Shown here piece by piece: positions 8,958 to 17,229 of a stretch of DNA of 59,629 nt. A program made the position numbers and the translations under genes. The DNA comes from Chloroflexota bacterium (GTDB taxonomy: Bacteria; Chloroflexota; Anaerolineae; 4572-78; J111). The notes beneath the pieces were generated by a model. The model was not told the DNA's origin. It did no database searches and saw only the letters and a list, made by a program, of their open reading frames with translations. Numbering within the stretch: position 1 is the stretch's first letter; the number at the start of each line of letters is the position of its first letter. Where the stretch lies: NCBI GenBank assembly GCA_016860845.1, contig BOKF01000050.1, forward strand, positions 1 through 59,629, read 5' to 3'.

Positions 8958-8977
8958 GCCCCGCTTCGCGGCGGGGC
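8958..8977 (-). terminator. Terminator of the short-chain dehydrogenase gene
   Basis: GCCCCGC (8958-8964) and GCGGGGC (8971-8977) form a GC-rich 7-bp stem with a 6-nt loop. On the minus strand it is followed by TTTTATTTTA, directly after the dehydrogenase stop. A separate weak palindrome (CCCCAAAAATTGGGG) lies at about 8932-8945. Confidence 0.85.
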
Positions 8978-8983
8978 AAAAAT

Positions 8984-9712
8984 TTATTCCCAGGGGCTTC
9001 GATAGGGTTTGATCATCACCTCGTCAATTTGAATCCGGCCAGGCTGGGTCAGCACCCAACGGACCGCGTCGGCAACTTCTTCGGGCCGGATCATCTTACG
9101 CTTGATCTCATCCGGCTGAGGGTTCCGATTTGTTTCCCACCAGGAAGTCGCCACTGAGCCGGGGCAGATGAGGTGGAAACGGATATTGCGGCTGCCCAGT
9201 TCTACCCGCAGGGCTTCGGTGAAGCCATGTACGCCCCATTTGGCGGCGCAGTAGGCAGAGCGATCCTCAAAGCCGTACTTGCCCGCCACCGAGGAGATAT
9301 TGAGCACCGTACCTTCTCCCTGCTTCAACATCACCTCAACCACCGCCCGTGTCATCAAGTAGACCCCTTTGAGACAGACATTGAGGGTGCTGTCCCAGAT
9401 GTCTTCAGTTGTATCGAGCAAACTGGCCGGCGGGGCATAGCCGGCATTGTTGATCAGGACATCCACCCGACCAAAGGCATCCAACGTTGCTCGAACCAGA
9501 GCCTGGCAATCGGCCTCGCGGGTCACATCGGTGGGCACGACGATCAAGGGCACGCCGGTCGCCGCTAATTCCGCAGCAACACCTTCCAGTTTATCCATCG
9601 AGCGGGCAGCCAGGGCCAGCCTGGCCCCTTCGGCAGCCAGGGTGTGAGCAATTTCCAGGCCGATACCAGAACTGGCTCCGGTAATGACAACAGCTTTATT
9701 TTGTAGTTCCAT
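8984..9712 (-). CDS. Short-chain dehydrogenase/reductase
   Basis: A classical SDR oxidoreductase of 242 residues. The cofactor motif TGASSGIG is at 11-18, NNAG at 88-91, and the catalytic tetrad is Asn111, Ser141, Tyr154 and Lys158 (YCAAK). Arg37 after the second beta strand (AARS) hints at NADP(H) preference. The C-terminal region (IRPEEVADAVRWVLTQP) resembles 3-oxoacyl-reductase-like SDRs of broad substrate range. The gene stands alone between the lamin-tail gene and the cytochrome gene, with its own terminator. The substrate is not predictable from sequence. Confidence 0.92.
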   Translation of the reverse strand: MELQNKAVVITGASSGIGLEIAHTLAAEGARLALAARSMDKLEGVAAELAATGVPLIVVPTDVTREADCQALVRATLDAFGRVDVLINNAGYAPPASLLDTTEDIWDSTLNVCLKGVYLMTRAVVEVMLKQGEGTVLNISSVAGKYGFEDRSAYCAAKWGVHGFTEALRVELGSRNIRFHLICPGSVATSWWETNRNPQPDEIKRKMIRPEEVADAVRWVLTQPGRIQIDEVMIKPYRSPWE

Positions 9713-9755
9713 TTAAGTAGACCTCGGTTATGGGATTAGATGCGAGATAGCGTCT

Positions 9756-10574
9756 TCATTGGGAACGAGATAAAAAGCGGTGAGCCAGAAAAATAGCAGA
9801 GATTCCCCCCAGGGCGATAAGAGATATCCACAAGAGAGCCGGGTAGCTGAAAGCAGCTATTTGGGGATCAGGGGTCAGAGGTCGGGGCTCAGAGGCTAGT
9901 TGGATAGCCGAAGTTATCGTTTTAGAGGGAAGCGGCTCTACTTTTCCAGAGGTTTCAATTTGTTGCTCGGAAGTTCCTTCCATCTGGAGATGAGGGGATA
10001 GGTAAACGGCGCTCAAATCCTGAGACAAGCCTTCCGGTACCGGCAAATCTCTGGCGCCATAGTTTGCTTTGACCAGAAAAATAGTGATTGCCTGGTATTC
10101 GTCGTCAGTTAGCAGGTTGGGCGACCAATAGGGCATTGTAGCTCGGGCGTAAGCATACAAATCCTGAGCCGTGGAAAACTTAGCCAGGGTGTCCGGGCCA
10201 ATAAGGGCCGGGACCTGTTTTGGAAAGGAAAAACCATCGGGGGGATGGTTGGTGGCGTGACACTTGGACTGCCAGCAATTCTGCTTGCCTTCCGGCCATT
10301 CGGCCCGCCATTCAGCGGTGAGGCCCTGGCCTTGATCCCCGTGGCAGGTAGAACACCAGAACTCATAGAGTTTGGCCCCGTCATCAGTAGACGGTAGACG
10401 GCCTGTGTCCGTAAGGGTATAGACGGTAGACGGGGAGGGGAGGATGGAGGGTGGAAGATAGAGGATGGAAGATGGTGAGCGGTCCGCGGACCACGGACCG
10501 TGGTCATCATTTATAGCAAAGGCATTGCCGGTGCAGAGCAGGATAAGTCCAAAGGTAATAATCCAGCGTTTCAC
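9756..10574 (-). CDS. Exported membrane-anchored c-type cytochrome with repeat-derived linkers
   Basis: A cytochrome c protein of 272 residues: signal peptide (1-20), a canonical heme site CSTCH (Cys74-His78), a second CX4CH site CWQSKCH (Cys100-His106), a likely axial Met in RATMPYW, and a C-terminal transmembrane helix (about 243-262) with a short basic tail. It probably carries electrons on the outer face of the membrane. CX4CH heme sites are known in tetraheme cytochrome c3, so a diheme protein is plausible but unproven. Residues about 23-64 and a stretch just before the membrane helix are encoded by heptamer arrays and look like spacers. It lies 22 bp downstream of oppC on the same strand. 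Confidence 0.88.
   Translation of the reverse strand: MKRWIITFGLILLCTGNAFAINDDHGPWSADRSPSSILYLPPSILPSPSTVYTLTDTGRLPSTDDGAKLYEFWCSTCHGDQGQGLTAEWRAEWPEGKQNCWQSKCHATNHPPDGFSFPKQVPALIGPDTLAKFSTAQDLYAYARATMPYWSPNLLTDDEYQAITIFLVKANYGARDLPVPEGLSQDLSAVYLSPHLQMEGTSEQQIETSGKVEPLPSKTITSAIQLASEPRPLTPDPQIAAFSYPALLWISLIALGGISAIFLAHRFLSRSQ
9865..9899. repeat. Heptamer array inside the cytochrome gene, 3' part
   Basis: Five consecutive 7-bp units (GGATCAG, GGGTCAG, AGGTCGG, GGCTCAG, AGGCTAG) run in register. They are read in frame as the Pro-rich linker before the membrane anchor. Confidence 0.8.
10385..10504. repeat. Heptamer array inside the cytochrome gene, 5' part
   Basis: About 17 consecutive 7-bp units are in one register, falling into three word groups: CGGTAGA/TAGACGG, GGATGGA/AGATAGA, and CCGCGGA/CCACGGA/CCGTGGT. 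The array encodes the region between the signal peptide and the first heme site without breaking the frame. Confidence 0.85.
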
Positions 10575-10596
10575 GTTTCAGAGCCGAAGTCACGTT

Positions 10597-11691
10597 TCAT
10601 TCTGACCCCTTCAAACGGGGATCAAGGGCGTCGCGCAGACCATCGCCTAAAAAGTTGAAAGCAAACATGGTAATAGCCAAAGCCAGGGCTGGAAAGATGG
10701 CTTGATGAGGGTAGGTACGAATAGCCGAGGCCCCATCCACAATCATTGCGCCCCAACTGGGGGTAGGCCGTAACACTCCCAGGCCAATGAAGCTGAGAAA
10801 GGCTTCCGTAGCAATGTAACGGGGAATATCCAGGGTTTGGTTGACCACAATCGGGCCGAGAATATTGGGCAAGATATGTCGGGTCATTATGCGGAAATCA
10901 AAGGTGCCAATAGAGCGGGCGGCTTCGACAAACTCTTTTTCTCTAAGGGAAAGAATCTGTCCCCGAGTGAGACGGGCCATAGACATCCAGGCGGTCACGC
11001 CCAGGCCAACGAAGATAAAGAACATGCCCCCCATCGCGTTATCAATGGCCGTTAAGGCTGATCGGAAGGTGCCTGTTTCTGCTGCGCTTGTGGTGGAACG
11101 GAAGAGGGCCATGAGCAAAATAATAAACAGAATATCGGGAAAGCCATACATAACGTCTACGAAGCGCATCATCAAGTTATCCACGCGTCCGCCAAAGTAG
11201 CCAGAAATGGTCCCATAAGTCACCCCAATCAACAGGCTGACTAATGGCCCAACCAAGGCCACAGCCAACGAAACACGGGTACCGTAGATCAGGCGGCTTA
11301 ACAAATCACGGCCATTGTAATCGGCGCCCAAAATGAACTTGTCGCTGATTTTGGCATATCCCCCTTCTTCACCCACCGGTTTGAGGGAGGGAAAAACAAC
11401 GGTTAGCCAATAGGGCACTACATTATTTTCAACCAGGCTTTGTTTGGCGTAATCTTGCGGAGCGAGTAGGGGTTGGGGTTCACCGCCAGTGAACAAGGTA
11501 AAGATGGAAGTATCGGCAAAGGTAGCTACCAGAACAATAATAATAATGATCACCCCGCCAATGACCGCCGCTTTGTTCCTGAGTAAGCGACGCCAGGCAT
11601 CAGCCCATAGCCCAGCTTCACGCCGGCGGGGCTGCATGGCTGCTCCTGCTGTACCTGCCACTCTGGATGCTGCTTGGGGTTGAACCGCCAT
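10597..11691 (-). CDS. oppC: Oligopeptide/dipeptide ABC transporter permease (DppC/OppC family)
   Basis: Inner-membrane permease subunit of a peptide-type ABC importer, 364 residues. It has a basic cytoplasmic N-terminus, a first helix around 40-62, a long periplasmic stretch to about 125, then five helices. The ATPase-docking EAA loop reads EFVEAARSIGTFDFRIM...NILGP, followed by the typical C-terminus FNFLGDGLRDALDPRLKG. A heptamer repeat (11703 onward) separates it from oppB upstream. It belongs to a minus-strand peptide-transport cluster spanning 10.6-19.1 kb. Confidence 0.95.
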   Translation of the reverse strand: MAVQPQAASRVAGTAGAAMQPRRREAGLWADAWRRLLRNKAAVIGGVIIIIIVLVATFADTSIFTLFTGGEPQPLLAPQDYAKQSLVENNVVPYWLTVVFPSLKPVGEEGGYAKISDKFILGADYNGRDLLSRLIYGTRVSLAVALVGPLVSLLIGVTYGTISGYFGGRVDNLMMRFVDVMYGFPDILFIILLMALFRSTTSAAETGTFRSALTAIDNAMGGMFFIFVGLGVTAWMSMARLTRGQILSLREKEFVEAARSIGTFDFRIMTRHILPNILGPIVVNQTLDIPRYIATEAFLSFIGLGVLRPTPSWGAMIVDGASAIRTYPHQAIFPALALAITMFAFNFLGDGLRDALDPRLKGSE

Positions 11692-11702
11692 GTCACACCT
11701 CC

Positions 11703-11822
11703 GATTTTAGATTTTAGATTTTGGATTTTGGACTATCCCTTCAAGCGAGGGTTTTGGATCTTAGCCATCATCCCAATCGCAGATCGTCCTAAAGGATACC
11801 CTTGCGGTATAAATCTAAAATC
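11703..11822. repeat. Heptamer array and inverted arm between oppB and oppC
   Basis: Nine 7-bp steps from 11703 (GATTTTA twice, GATTTTG twice, GACTATC, CCTTCAA, GCGAGGG, TTTTGGA) are followed by an inverted arm TAAATCTAAAATC at 11810-11822. The block 11724-11758 matches 31888-31922, inside glycerate kinase, at 29 of 35 bases in the same 7-bp register. Confidence 0.8.
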
Positions 11823-11831
11823 GTGAATTTA

Positions 11832-12839
11832 TTATGTGTATCGAATCCGTGGATCGAGCCAGGCATAGACTAAATCAACGGCCAGGTTCGCCAGCACAAT
11901 AATAATAGCGAAGAATAAAATCGTACCCATAATAACCGGGTAATCACGGTTGGTAATACTGGTCACAAAGTATCTGCCCATACCGGGCACACCGAAAATA
12001 GTCTCGGTGACCAGGGTCCCGGTGACCAGGAAGGCAAAAATCGGCCCCATAATGGTCACCACCGGAATAAGTGAATTCCTCAAGGCATGCCGGACGACAA
12101 TCACATTCTCCCGTAAGCCCTTGGCTCGGGCTGTGCGAATATAATCTTCGCGGACAACCTGAAGCAAGCTGGCCCGGGTTAAGCGGGCAATCACCGCCGA
12201 ACTGCCCACGCCCAGGGCGATGGTGGGTAATACATTTTGCCGCCAACTTCCCCAACCCGTCGGTAAAAACCAATTTACTTCGACGGCAAAGAGCCAGATA
12301 AAAATAGGCCCCAGCACAATCACCGGCACCGAGACCCCAAAAATGGCTATGGACATAGCCAGGTAATCTATAATGGAATTTTGTTTGAGCGCGGCCAGGA
12401 CTCCCAGGGGGAGGCCGATGATGGTAGCCACCAGAAAGGCATAGAAACCCAGTTCAAATGAAACCGGCAAGTTCTCACGGAAAATATCGTTAACAGAGCG
12501 GGCCTGATTTTTATAAGAGGGGCCAAAGTTCATCCATTGGAGAGTATAATTGGCATTCAGGGGGATGTTGATCAAGTAATCCTCCTGGAGTGATGTACCC
12601 ACCGGGCCGCCAGTAACTCTGGGGATGAGAATATCGCCCATGTAACTGAGGTACTGCTGCCATGCCGGCGCGTCGAGGTTGTACTTCTTCTCCAACTGGG
12701 CGAGGATAGGTTTGGGTAATTTCTTTTCAGTCGAGAAGGGGCCGCCGGGCACGGCGTGGGCAAAAGCAAAGGTGATGATCGAAACAAAAAAAACTACCAC
12801 AAACAGCCACAACAAACGGCGGGCAATATAACGGGCCAT
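11832..12839 (-). CDS. oppB: Oligopeptide/dipeptide ABC transporter permease (DppB/OppB family)
   Basis: Second permease subunit, 335 residues. It starts with the family's MARYIARRLLWLFVVVFFVSI first helix, has a periplasmic segment of about 100 residues, and then five helices. The EAA loop reads YIRTARAKGLRENVIVVRHALRNSLIPVV. The C-terminus NLAVDLVYAWLDPRIRY is typical. It forms the channel with OppC, powered by the two ATPases at 15-17 kb. A heptamer hairpin (12855-12914) separates it from the binding-protein gene upstream. Confidence 0.95.
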   Translation of the reverse strand: MARYIARRLLWLFVVVFFVSIITFAFAHAVPGGPFSTEKKLPKPILAQLEKKYNLDAPAWQQYLSYMGDILIPRVTGGPVGTSLQEDYLINIPLNANYTLQWMNFGPSYKNQARSVNDIFRENLPVSFELGFYAFLVATIIGLPLGVLAALKQNSIIDYLAMSIAIFGVSVPVIVLGPIFIWLFAVEVNWFLPTGWGSWRQNVLPTIALGVGSSAVIARLTRASLLQVVREDYIRTARAKGLRENVIVVRHALRNSLIPVVTIMGPIFAFLVTGTLVTETIFGVPGMGRYFVTSITNRDYPVIMGTILFFAIIIVLANLAVDLVYAWLDPRIRYT

Positions 12840-12854
12840 AAAATCTCTCCAAAA

Positions 12855-12914
12855 CGTGTTGCGTGTTGCGTCTTCCGTTCAATTGAATCTCGACAAGACG
12901 CAACACGCAACGCG
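12855..12914. repeat. Heptamer hairpin between a binding-protein gene and oppB
   Basis: Arms 12855-12874 and 12895-12914 pair at 19 of 20 bases with a 20-nt loop; the units are GTGTTGC. It lies in the intercistronic gap of the transport cluster, where such a stem could stabilise or attenuate mRNA (inference). Confidence 0.85.
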
Positions 12915-12923
12915 AAAGACAAA

Positions 12924-14741
12924 CTACTTATTCAGCGTCCACTTCTCAAAAGCTTCCTGACCACCGGCACCATGAGTGCGGGTGACATACGGCTTGGTCA
13001 ATTCGACGCGGGTATACCAGTAAAGCGGGATGATCGCGGCATCCTCCTCAACCAGAATCCGCTCTGCCTGCAAGTACAGTTCCTTGCGTTTTCCCAGGTC
13101 GGTTTCGCGAGCCGCCTCATCCACCAGTTTATCGAACTCCTCATTTGCCCAGCGCGTATCATTGTTCGGGGAATCGGAGCGCAGGACCACGCGCAGGAAA
13201 TTATCGGCGTCAGGGTAGTCCTGGCACCAGCCATTGCGGGCGATTTGAGGCGGGTCATTATGCCGGGTCTCCAGGAAGACTTTCCACTCCTGGGTGACCA
13301 GATTAACTTTGACCCCGAAAGCCTCTTGCCACATTTGCTGAATAGCCTCGGCGATTTTCACATGACCTTCGACCTGGTTGGTCATGAAGGTAATTTCACC
13401 CAGTGCTTCAGCATCAGGATACTTGGTAGAGGCAGCCAGGAATTCCTTGGCTTTCTCCAGGTCGGCGGTGAGCGGTGGGCCAAAATCAACCTCGTCGGGA
13501 TTGGGGGCGGCCGCCAAACCGGGGCGGGAGAAATAGTTGGCCGGCTCCTGGCCGCCTTTGGTTACATTCTCTACCAGGGCGGTGCGGTCAATTGCCCAAG
13601 AGAAGGCTTTGCGCACATTGACGTCGTCAAAGGGCGGCTTGGTCACGTTAAAGCCGTAGTAGTAGGTACAGAGGATACCGGGGGTGTCCAATTCTTGGGA
13701 GAGAGTGGCATCGGCCCTGATCCGGTCCAGTTCAGTTAGCGGCACATCCGAGACATCGTTGAGGCCAGCTTCGTAGTTGGCGAATTGAGCCGACTGATCC
13801 AGGAATTGGGAATGAACATACTTGATCGAGGGCTTGGGGACGGCATCGGAGCCGGGCCAGAAGGGGTTGGCAATCAACGTTACCGATACATCATGTTCCC
13901 ACGATTTTAAGGCATAGGGGCCATAGGTGTGGATGATACCGGCCTCGACCCAGCGGTCGCCTTTTTCTGCAATCAGCCATTCCGGCAAGGCCCAGTTCAT
14001 CCACATGCTGGCAACAGCCGGGAAGAAGGCGGCCGGCTGCGTTAATGTAAACTCAACGGTAAAATCATCAACGGCTCGCACCCCAACTTCTTCCACCTTG
14101 CCATAGAGCGGATCCTCTGCGCCCTTTTCTCCGCCGCCATTTACTTCCGCGGCATTCTTAACAATATAGTTAACGTAGGCATAGATAGCGGCGGTCGCGG
14201 GATCCTGGGTGCGCCGGATGCCATAGATAAAGTCGTTGGCATTGACGATGCGCGGGTTGCCTTCGTCGTCCATAACCTGCTCGACTTCGCCAGTGGCGTT
14301 GTTGTATTTCACCCAGGGCACGTCGTCGCGCAGCTTAAAGGTGTAAACCAGGCCATCGTCCGAGACTTCCCATTCGGTGGCTATACCGGGTTCGGTTTCG
14401 TTGGTTTCCTCACTCAGGTGGGTCAGGCCAATAAACAGTTCACTGGCGAACTGAATGCTGACGCTGTCTTCAATCCGCGAGGGGTCCAGGGTGGGGATAT
14501 CGCCGACGCCGGCATTAGAACCGCCGTAGAAGAGAGTTTCTTCGGGCGGCAGGGCGTCGGGATCAGTGGCTACTTCTTTGACGACTTCTACTTCTTTGGT
14601 AACAACTTTCTCAACCTCTTTTTCAACCACTACCGTCTCCACAACGGTAACCTGCTGAGGCTGAGCTGCGCTGCACTGAGCAGCAATGAGGCTTAACAAA
14701 GCGATAGTGAGAAACAATAAAACTACTTTTTTAGAAAACAT
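12924..14741 (-). CDS. oppA: Peptide ABC transporter substrate-binding lipoprotein 1
   Basis: Extracytoplasmic solute-binding protein of family 5 (SBP_bac_5), 605 residues. The signal peptide ends near Cys23 in LIAAQCSAAQ; Gln at -1 is an unusual lipobox residue. A Val/Glu/Lys-rich spacer (about 30-56) follows, of a kind I associate with Chloroflexota binding proteins. The family signature YTFKLRDDVPW and the C-terminal peptide-binding lobes are present. It delivers peptides to OppBC. A second family 5 binding protein lies at the other end of the cluster. An RBS (AGGAGGAG) sits before the ATG. The 256-bp upstream gap holds a heptamer hairpin. Confidence 0.93.
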   Translation of the reverse strand: MFSKKVVLLFLTIALLSLIAAQCSAAQPQQVTVVETVVVEKEVEKVVTKEVEVVKEVATDPDALPPEETLFYGGSNAGVGDIPTLDPSRIEDSVSIQFASELFIGLTHLSEETNETEPGIATEWEVSDDGLVYTFKLRDDVPWVKYNNATGEVEQVMDDEGNPRIVNANDFIYGIRRTQDPATAAIYAYVNYIVKNAAEVNGGGEKGAEDPLYGKVEEVGVRAVDDFTVEFTLTQPAAFFPAVASMWMNWALPEWLIAEKGDRWVEAGIIHTYGPYALKSWEHDVSVTLIANPFWPGSDAVPKPSIKYVHSQFLDQSAQFANYEAGLNDVSDVPLTELDRIRADATLSQELDTPGILCTYYYGFNVTKPPFDDVNVRKAFSWAIDRTALVENVTKGGQEPANYFSRPGLAAAPNPDEVDFGPPLTADLEKAKEFLAASTKYPDAEALGEITFMTNQVEGHVKIAEAIQQMWQEAFGVKVNLVTQEWKVFLETRHNDPPQIARNGWCQDYPDADNFLRVVLRSDSPNNDTRWANEEFDKLVDEAARETDLGKRKELYLQAERILVEEDAAIIPLYWYTRVELTKPYVTRTHGAGGQEAFEKWTLNK

Positions 14742-14801
14742 AAGTTTTCTCCTCCTAACATTAAATTTACTCTCAACTTTGAAAACAAATTGAAATTATC
14801 A

Positions 14802-14878
14802 GGTGCGTAAAACGTAATAGTCACTTATCTAAAGCAATTTTACCTTCCACCATTACGTTTTACGTTTCACGTTTTATG
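14802..14878. repeat. Heptamer hairpin upstream of binding protein 1
   Basis: CGTAAAACGTAAT (14806-14818) pairs perfectly with 14852-14864. The right arm continues in 7-bp steps (TTTACGT, TTCACGT, TTTATG). It lies between oppF and the binding-protein gene, in a 256-bp gap with no other recognisable element. Confidence 0.8.
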
Positions 14879-14997
14879 TCTTTCCTCGACGCCTCCTTTC
14901 TGCGTTTCTCAGTATAACCGACAAAAGCGCCCAAGTTTAGTGATAAAAATCCTCACTTAACAGGACAAATGACACATAATCGCTGGTTCCCCATACC

Positions 14998-16041
14998 CTA
15001 ATTGGGCCGGGAAGGCGCGTATAGATGACAGGCTGCCCAATGGCCGGCCTCTACTTCGGCAAATTTAGGCTCAACAACGTTACAGTCTATCTTATAATCT
15101 CGCAAGACCCGCTCTTTGGCCGGGCAGCGGGTGCAGAAATTGCAGCCTTTCGGGGGATTGGCCGGGCTGGGCACGTCGCCCTGCAAAATAACCCGCCGCT
15201 TCTCCCGTTCCGCTTCGGCCACCGGATCAGGGATGGGCACCGCAGAAAGCAAAGCCTGGGTATAGGGGTGGAGAGGATTGCGATAGAGGGTATCGCGGTC
15301 GGTCAGTTCCATAATTTTGCCCAGATACATCACGGCCACCCGGTTACTAATGTGGCGGACGACGGCCAGATCGTGGGCAATGAACAGGTAGGTGAGATTA
15401 AATTCTTCCTGAAGTTTTTCCAGCAGATTGATTACCTGGGCCTGAATGGAAACATCAAGGGCAGAGATAGGCTCATCACAAACAATAAAATCTGGCTGAA
15501 CAGCCAGGGCACGGGCAATACCAATGCGCTGGCGCTGCCCGCCAGAAAATTCGTGGGGGTAGCGGTTGATAAAATAAGGGTTCAAGCCGACTACATCCAA
15601 TAACTCTTTGACCCGCTCGCGGCGCTCTTTGCCGTTGGAGATATTATGGACTTCCAACGGTTCGCCGATAATGTTGCCGACCGTCATGCGCGGATTGAGC
15701 GAAGCGTAAGGGTCTTGAAAAATCATTTGCATGTTGCGGCGCATTTTACGCATCGCTTCGCCCTTGAGCGTGGTCAGTTCCGTATCTTGGAACGTTACCG
15801 ACCCACCCGTAGGGCGATAAAGCTGCAAAATTGCCCGGCCGGTAGTGCTTTTGCCGCAGCCGCTCTCACCTACCAAACCGAGCGTTTCGCCCCGTTTCAC
15901 CTCAAAGTTAATACCATCTACAGCTTTTATGTCTCCGATATGGCGCTGGAAGATGATGCCCTGGGTAATAGGGAAATACATCTTCAGGTCCTTAACCCGC
16001 AGGAGAACATCATTTTTTTGTTTGCCATTGGTGGTCGTCAT
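14998..16041 (-). CDS. oppF: Peptide ABC transporter ATPase (OppF/DppF family)
   Basis: A cytoplasmic ATPase subunit of 347 residues. It has Walker [10 protein letters not shown] (about 58-66), the signature FSGGQRQR, Walker [13 protein letters not shown], and an H-loop [11 protein letters not shown]. The C-terminal oligopeptide-transporter extension carries the four-Cys pattern [21 protein letters not shown] that may bind an Fe-S cluster in this family. It pairs with the OppD-type ATPase just upstream. Confidence 0.95.
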   Translation of the reverse strand: MTTTNGKQKNDVLLRVKDLKMYFPITQGIIFQRHIGDIKAVDGINFEVKRGETLGLVGESGCGKSTTGRAILQLYRPTGGSVTFQDTELTTLKGEAMRKMRRNMQMIFQDPYASLNPRMTVGNIIGEPLEVHNISNGKERRERVKELLDVVGLNPYFINRYPHEFSGGQRQRIGIARALAVQPDFIVCDEPISALDVSIQAQVINLLEKLQEEFNLTYLFIAHDLAVVRHISNRVAVMYLGKIMELTDRDTLYRNPLHPYTQALLSAVPIPDPVAEAEREKRRVILQGDVPSPANPPKGCNFCTRCPAKERVLRDYKIDCNVVEPKFAEVEAGHWAACHLYAPSRPN

Positions 16042-16077
16042 CTCTCATCTTCCTCTTTGCGAAAATTATAGCAGTAT

Positions 16078-16109
16078 AAAATAGGTCACGTTTTAAACGT
16101 GACCTATTT
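16078..16109. terminator. Near-perfect palindrome between oppD and oppF
   Basis: A 15-bp perfect stem (16078-16092 with 16095-16109) has a 2-nt loop. A/T-rich ends make it terminator-like in both directions. It lies 6 bp after the oppD stop, so it may cause partial termination or protect the upstream message. Confidence 0.65.
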
Positions 16110-16114
16110 CTGGA

Positions 16115-17125
16115 TTAAGCTTCTTGATAGGGATGCTCGGTGGTTGGCTGAGCAACGGAAATATCTACGTGACATGCTGCCTTGTGACCTACGCTCACCG
16201 TTTTAAGCGGCGGCATTTCGTGGGCGCAGATGTCAATCCGGTAGTTACAACGCGCATAGAAGGGACAACCCTTGGGATAGTTGATCAAATCCGGGGGCAG
16301 CCCCTCAATGGAATTAAGCTTCTCCGGACGATCCGCATCCAAACGCGGCAGGGAGCCGAGCAGCCCCAGGGTATAGGGATGGCGGGGGTTTTGGTACAGC
16401 TCCTTGACCGGCGCTTCTTCGACAATACAGCCGGCGTACATCACAATCACCCGGTTGGCCAGGCCGGCCACCACCCCTAAATCGTGGGTGATCCAGATGA
16501 TGGCCATGCCGATCTCATCTCGCAGGCGTTTAACCAGGTCAACAATCTGAGCTTGAATGGTCACATCCAGCGCCGTGGTTGGCTCATCGGCGATGAGGAG
16601 CTGCGGGTTACACGACAGGCCCATGGCGATCATCACCCGCTGGCGCATGCCGCCGGAAAATTGGTGCGGGTAATTGTTAAGCCGATCCCTGGCCAGGGGG
16701 ATACCCACCAATTCCAACAATTCGATGGTTCGCTCGCGAGCCTGCTTTTTATCCATCCCCAGGTGGAGTTCCAGCGCCTCGCCAATCTGGCGGCCAACCG
16801 TTAAAACGGGGTTCAAGGAGGTCATGGGATCCTGGAAAATCATGGCGATTTTGTTACCCCGAATAGAGCGGATTTCGTCGTCGTTGAGTTTCAGCAGGTC
16901 TTGCCCATCAAAAATAACCTGGCCGTCAACGATTTTACCGGGAGGGGAGGGGATCAGGCGGATGAGTGACATCACTCCCACGCTTTTACCAGAACCACTC
17001 TCACCCACAATCCCCAGCGTTTCACCTTCATTCAAGGTGTAACTGATCCCATTCACCGCACGGACTATCCCGTCCTGGGTAAAAAACTGGGTTTTTAAAT
17101 CTTTCACTTCCAGCAGTACGGGCAT
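16115..17125 (-). CDS. oppD: Peptide ABC transporter ATPase (OppD/DppD family)
   Basis: A cytoplasmic ATPase subunit of 336 residues. It has Walker [10 protein letters not shown] (about 39-47), signature [15 protein letters not shown], Walker [15 protein letters not shown], and H-loop [11 protein letters not shown]. The C-terminal part has the family extension with [15 protein letters not shown] cysteines. The neighbour order (binding protein, oppD, oppF, binding protein, oppB, oppC) makes a complete importer. Confidence 0.95.
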   Translation of the reverse strand: MPVLLEVKDLKTQFFTQDGIVRAVNGISYTLNEGETLGIVGESGSGKSVGVMSLIRLIPSPPGKIVDGQVIFDGQDLLKLNDDEIRSIRGNKIAMIFQDPMTSLNPVLTVGRQIGEALELHLGMDKKQARERTIELLELVGIPLARDRLNNYPHQFSGGMRQRVMIAMGLSCNPQLLIADEPTTALDVTIQAQIVDLVKRLRDEIGMAIIWITHDLGVVAGLANRVIVMYAGCIVEEAPVKELYQNPRHPYTLGLLGSLPRLDADRPEKLNSIEGLPPDLINYPKGCPFYARCNYRIDICAHEMPPLKTVSVGHKAACHVDISVAQPTTEHPYQEA

Positions 17126-17168
17126 GCTCTCTTATCCTCTCAGCTTTAATTTAGGATTGTGATACTAT

Positions 17169-17224
17169 GTGAAACCTGAAATGTATTAGGTGTTGCGCAG
17201 CACGTGAAACCTGCAACTTGCTCC
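17169..17224. repeat. Heptamer array after binding protein 2
   Basis: Eight consecutive 7-bp units are in register (GTGAAAC, CTGAAAT, GTATTAG, GTGTTGC, GCAGCAC, GTGAAAC, CTGCAAC, TTGCTCC). It ends 5 bp from the stop codon of the binding-protein gene. Confidence 0.75.
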
Positions 17225-17229
17225 TTGTT

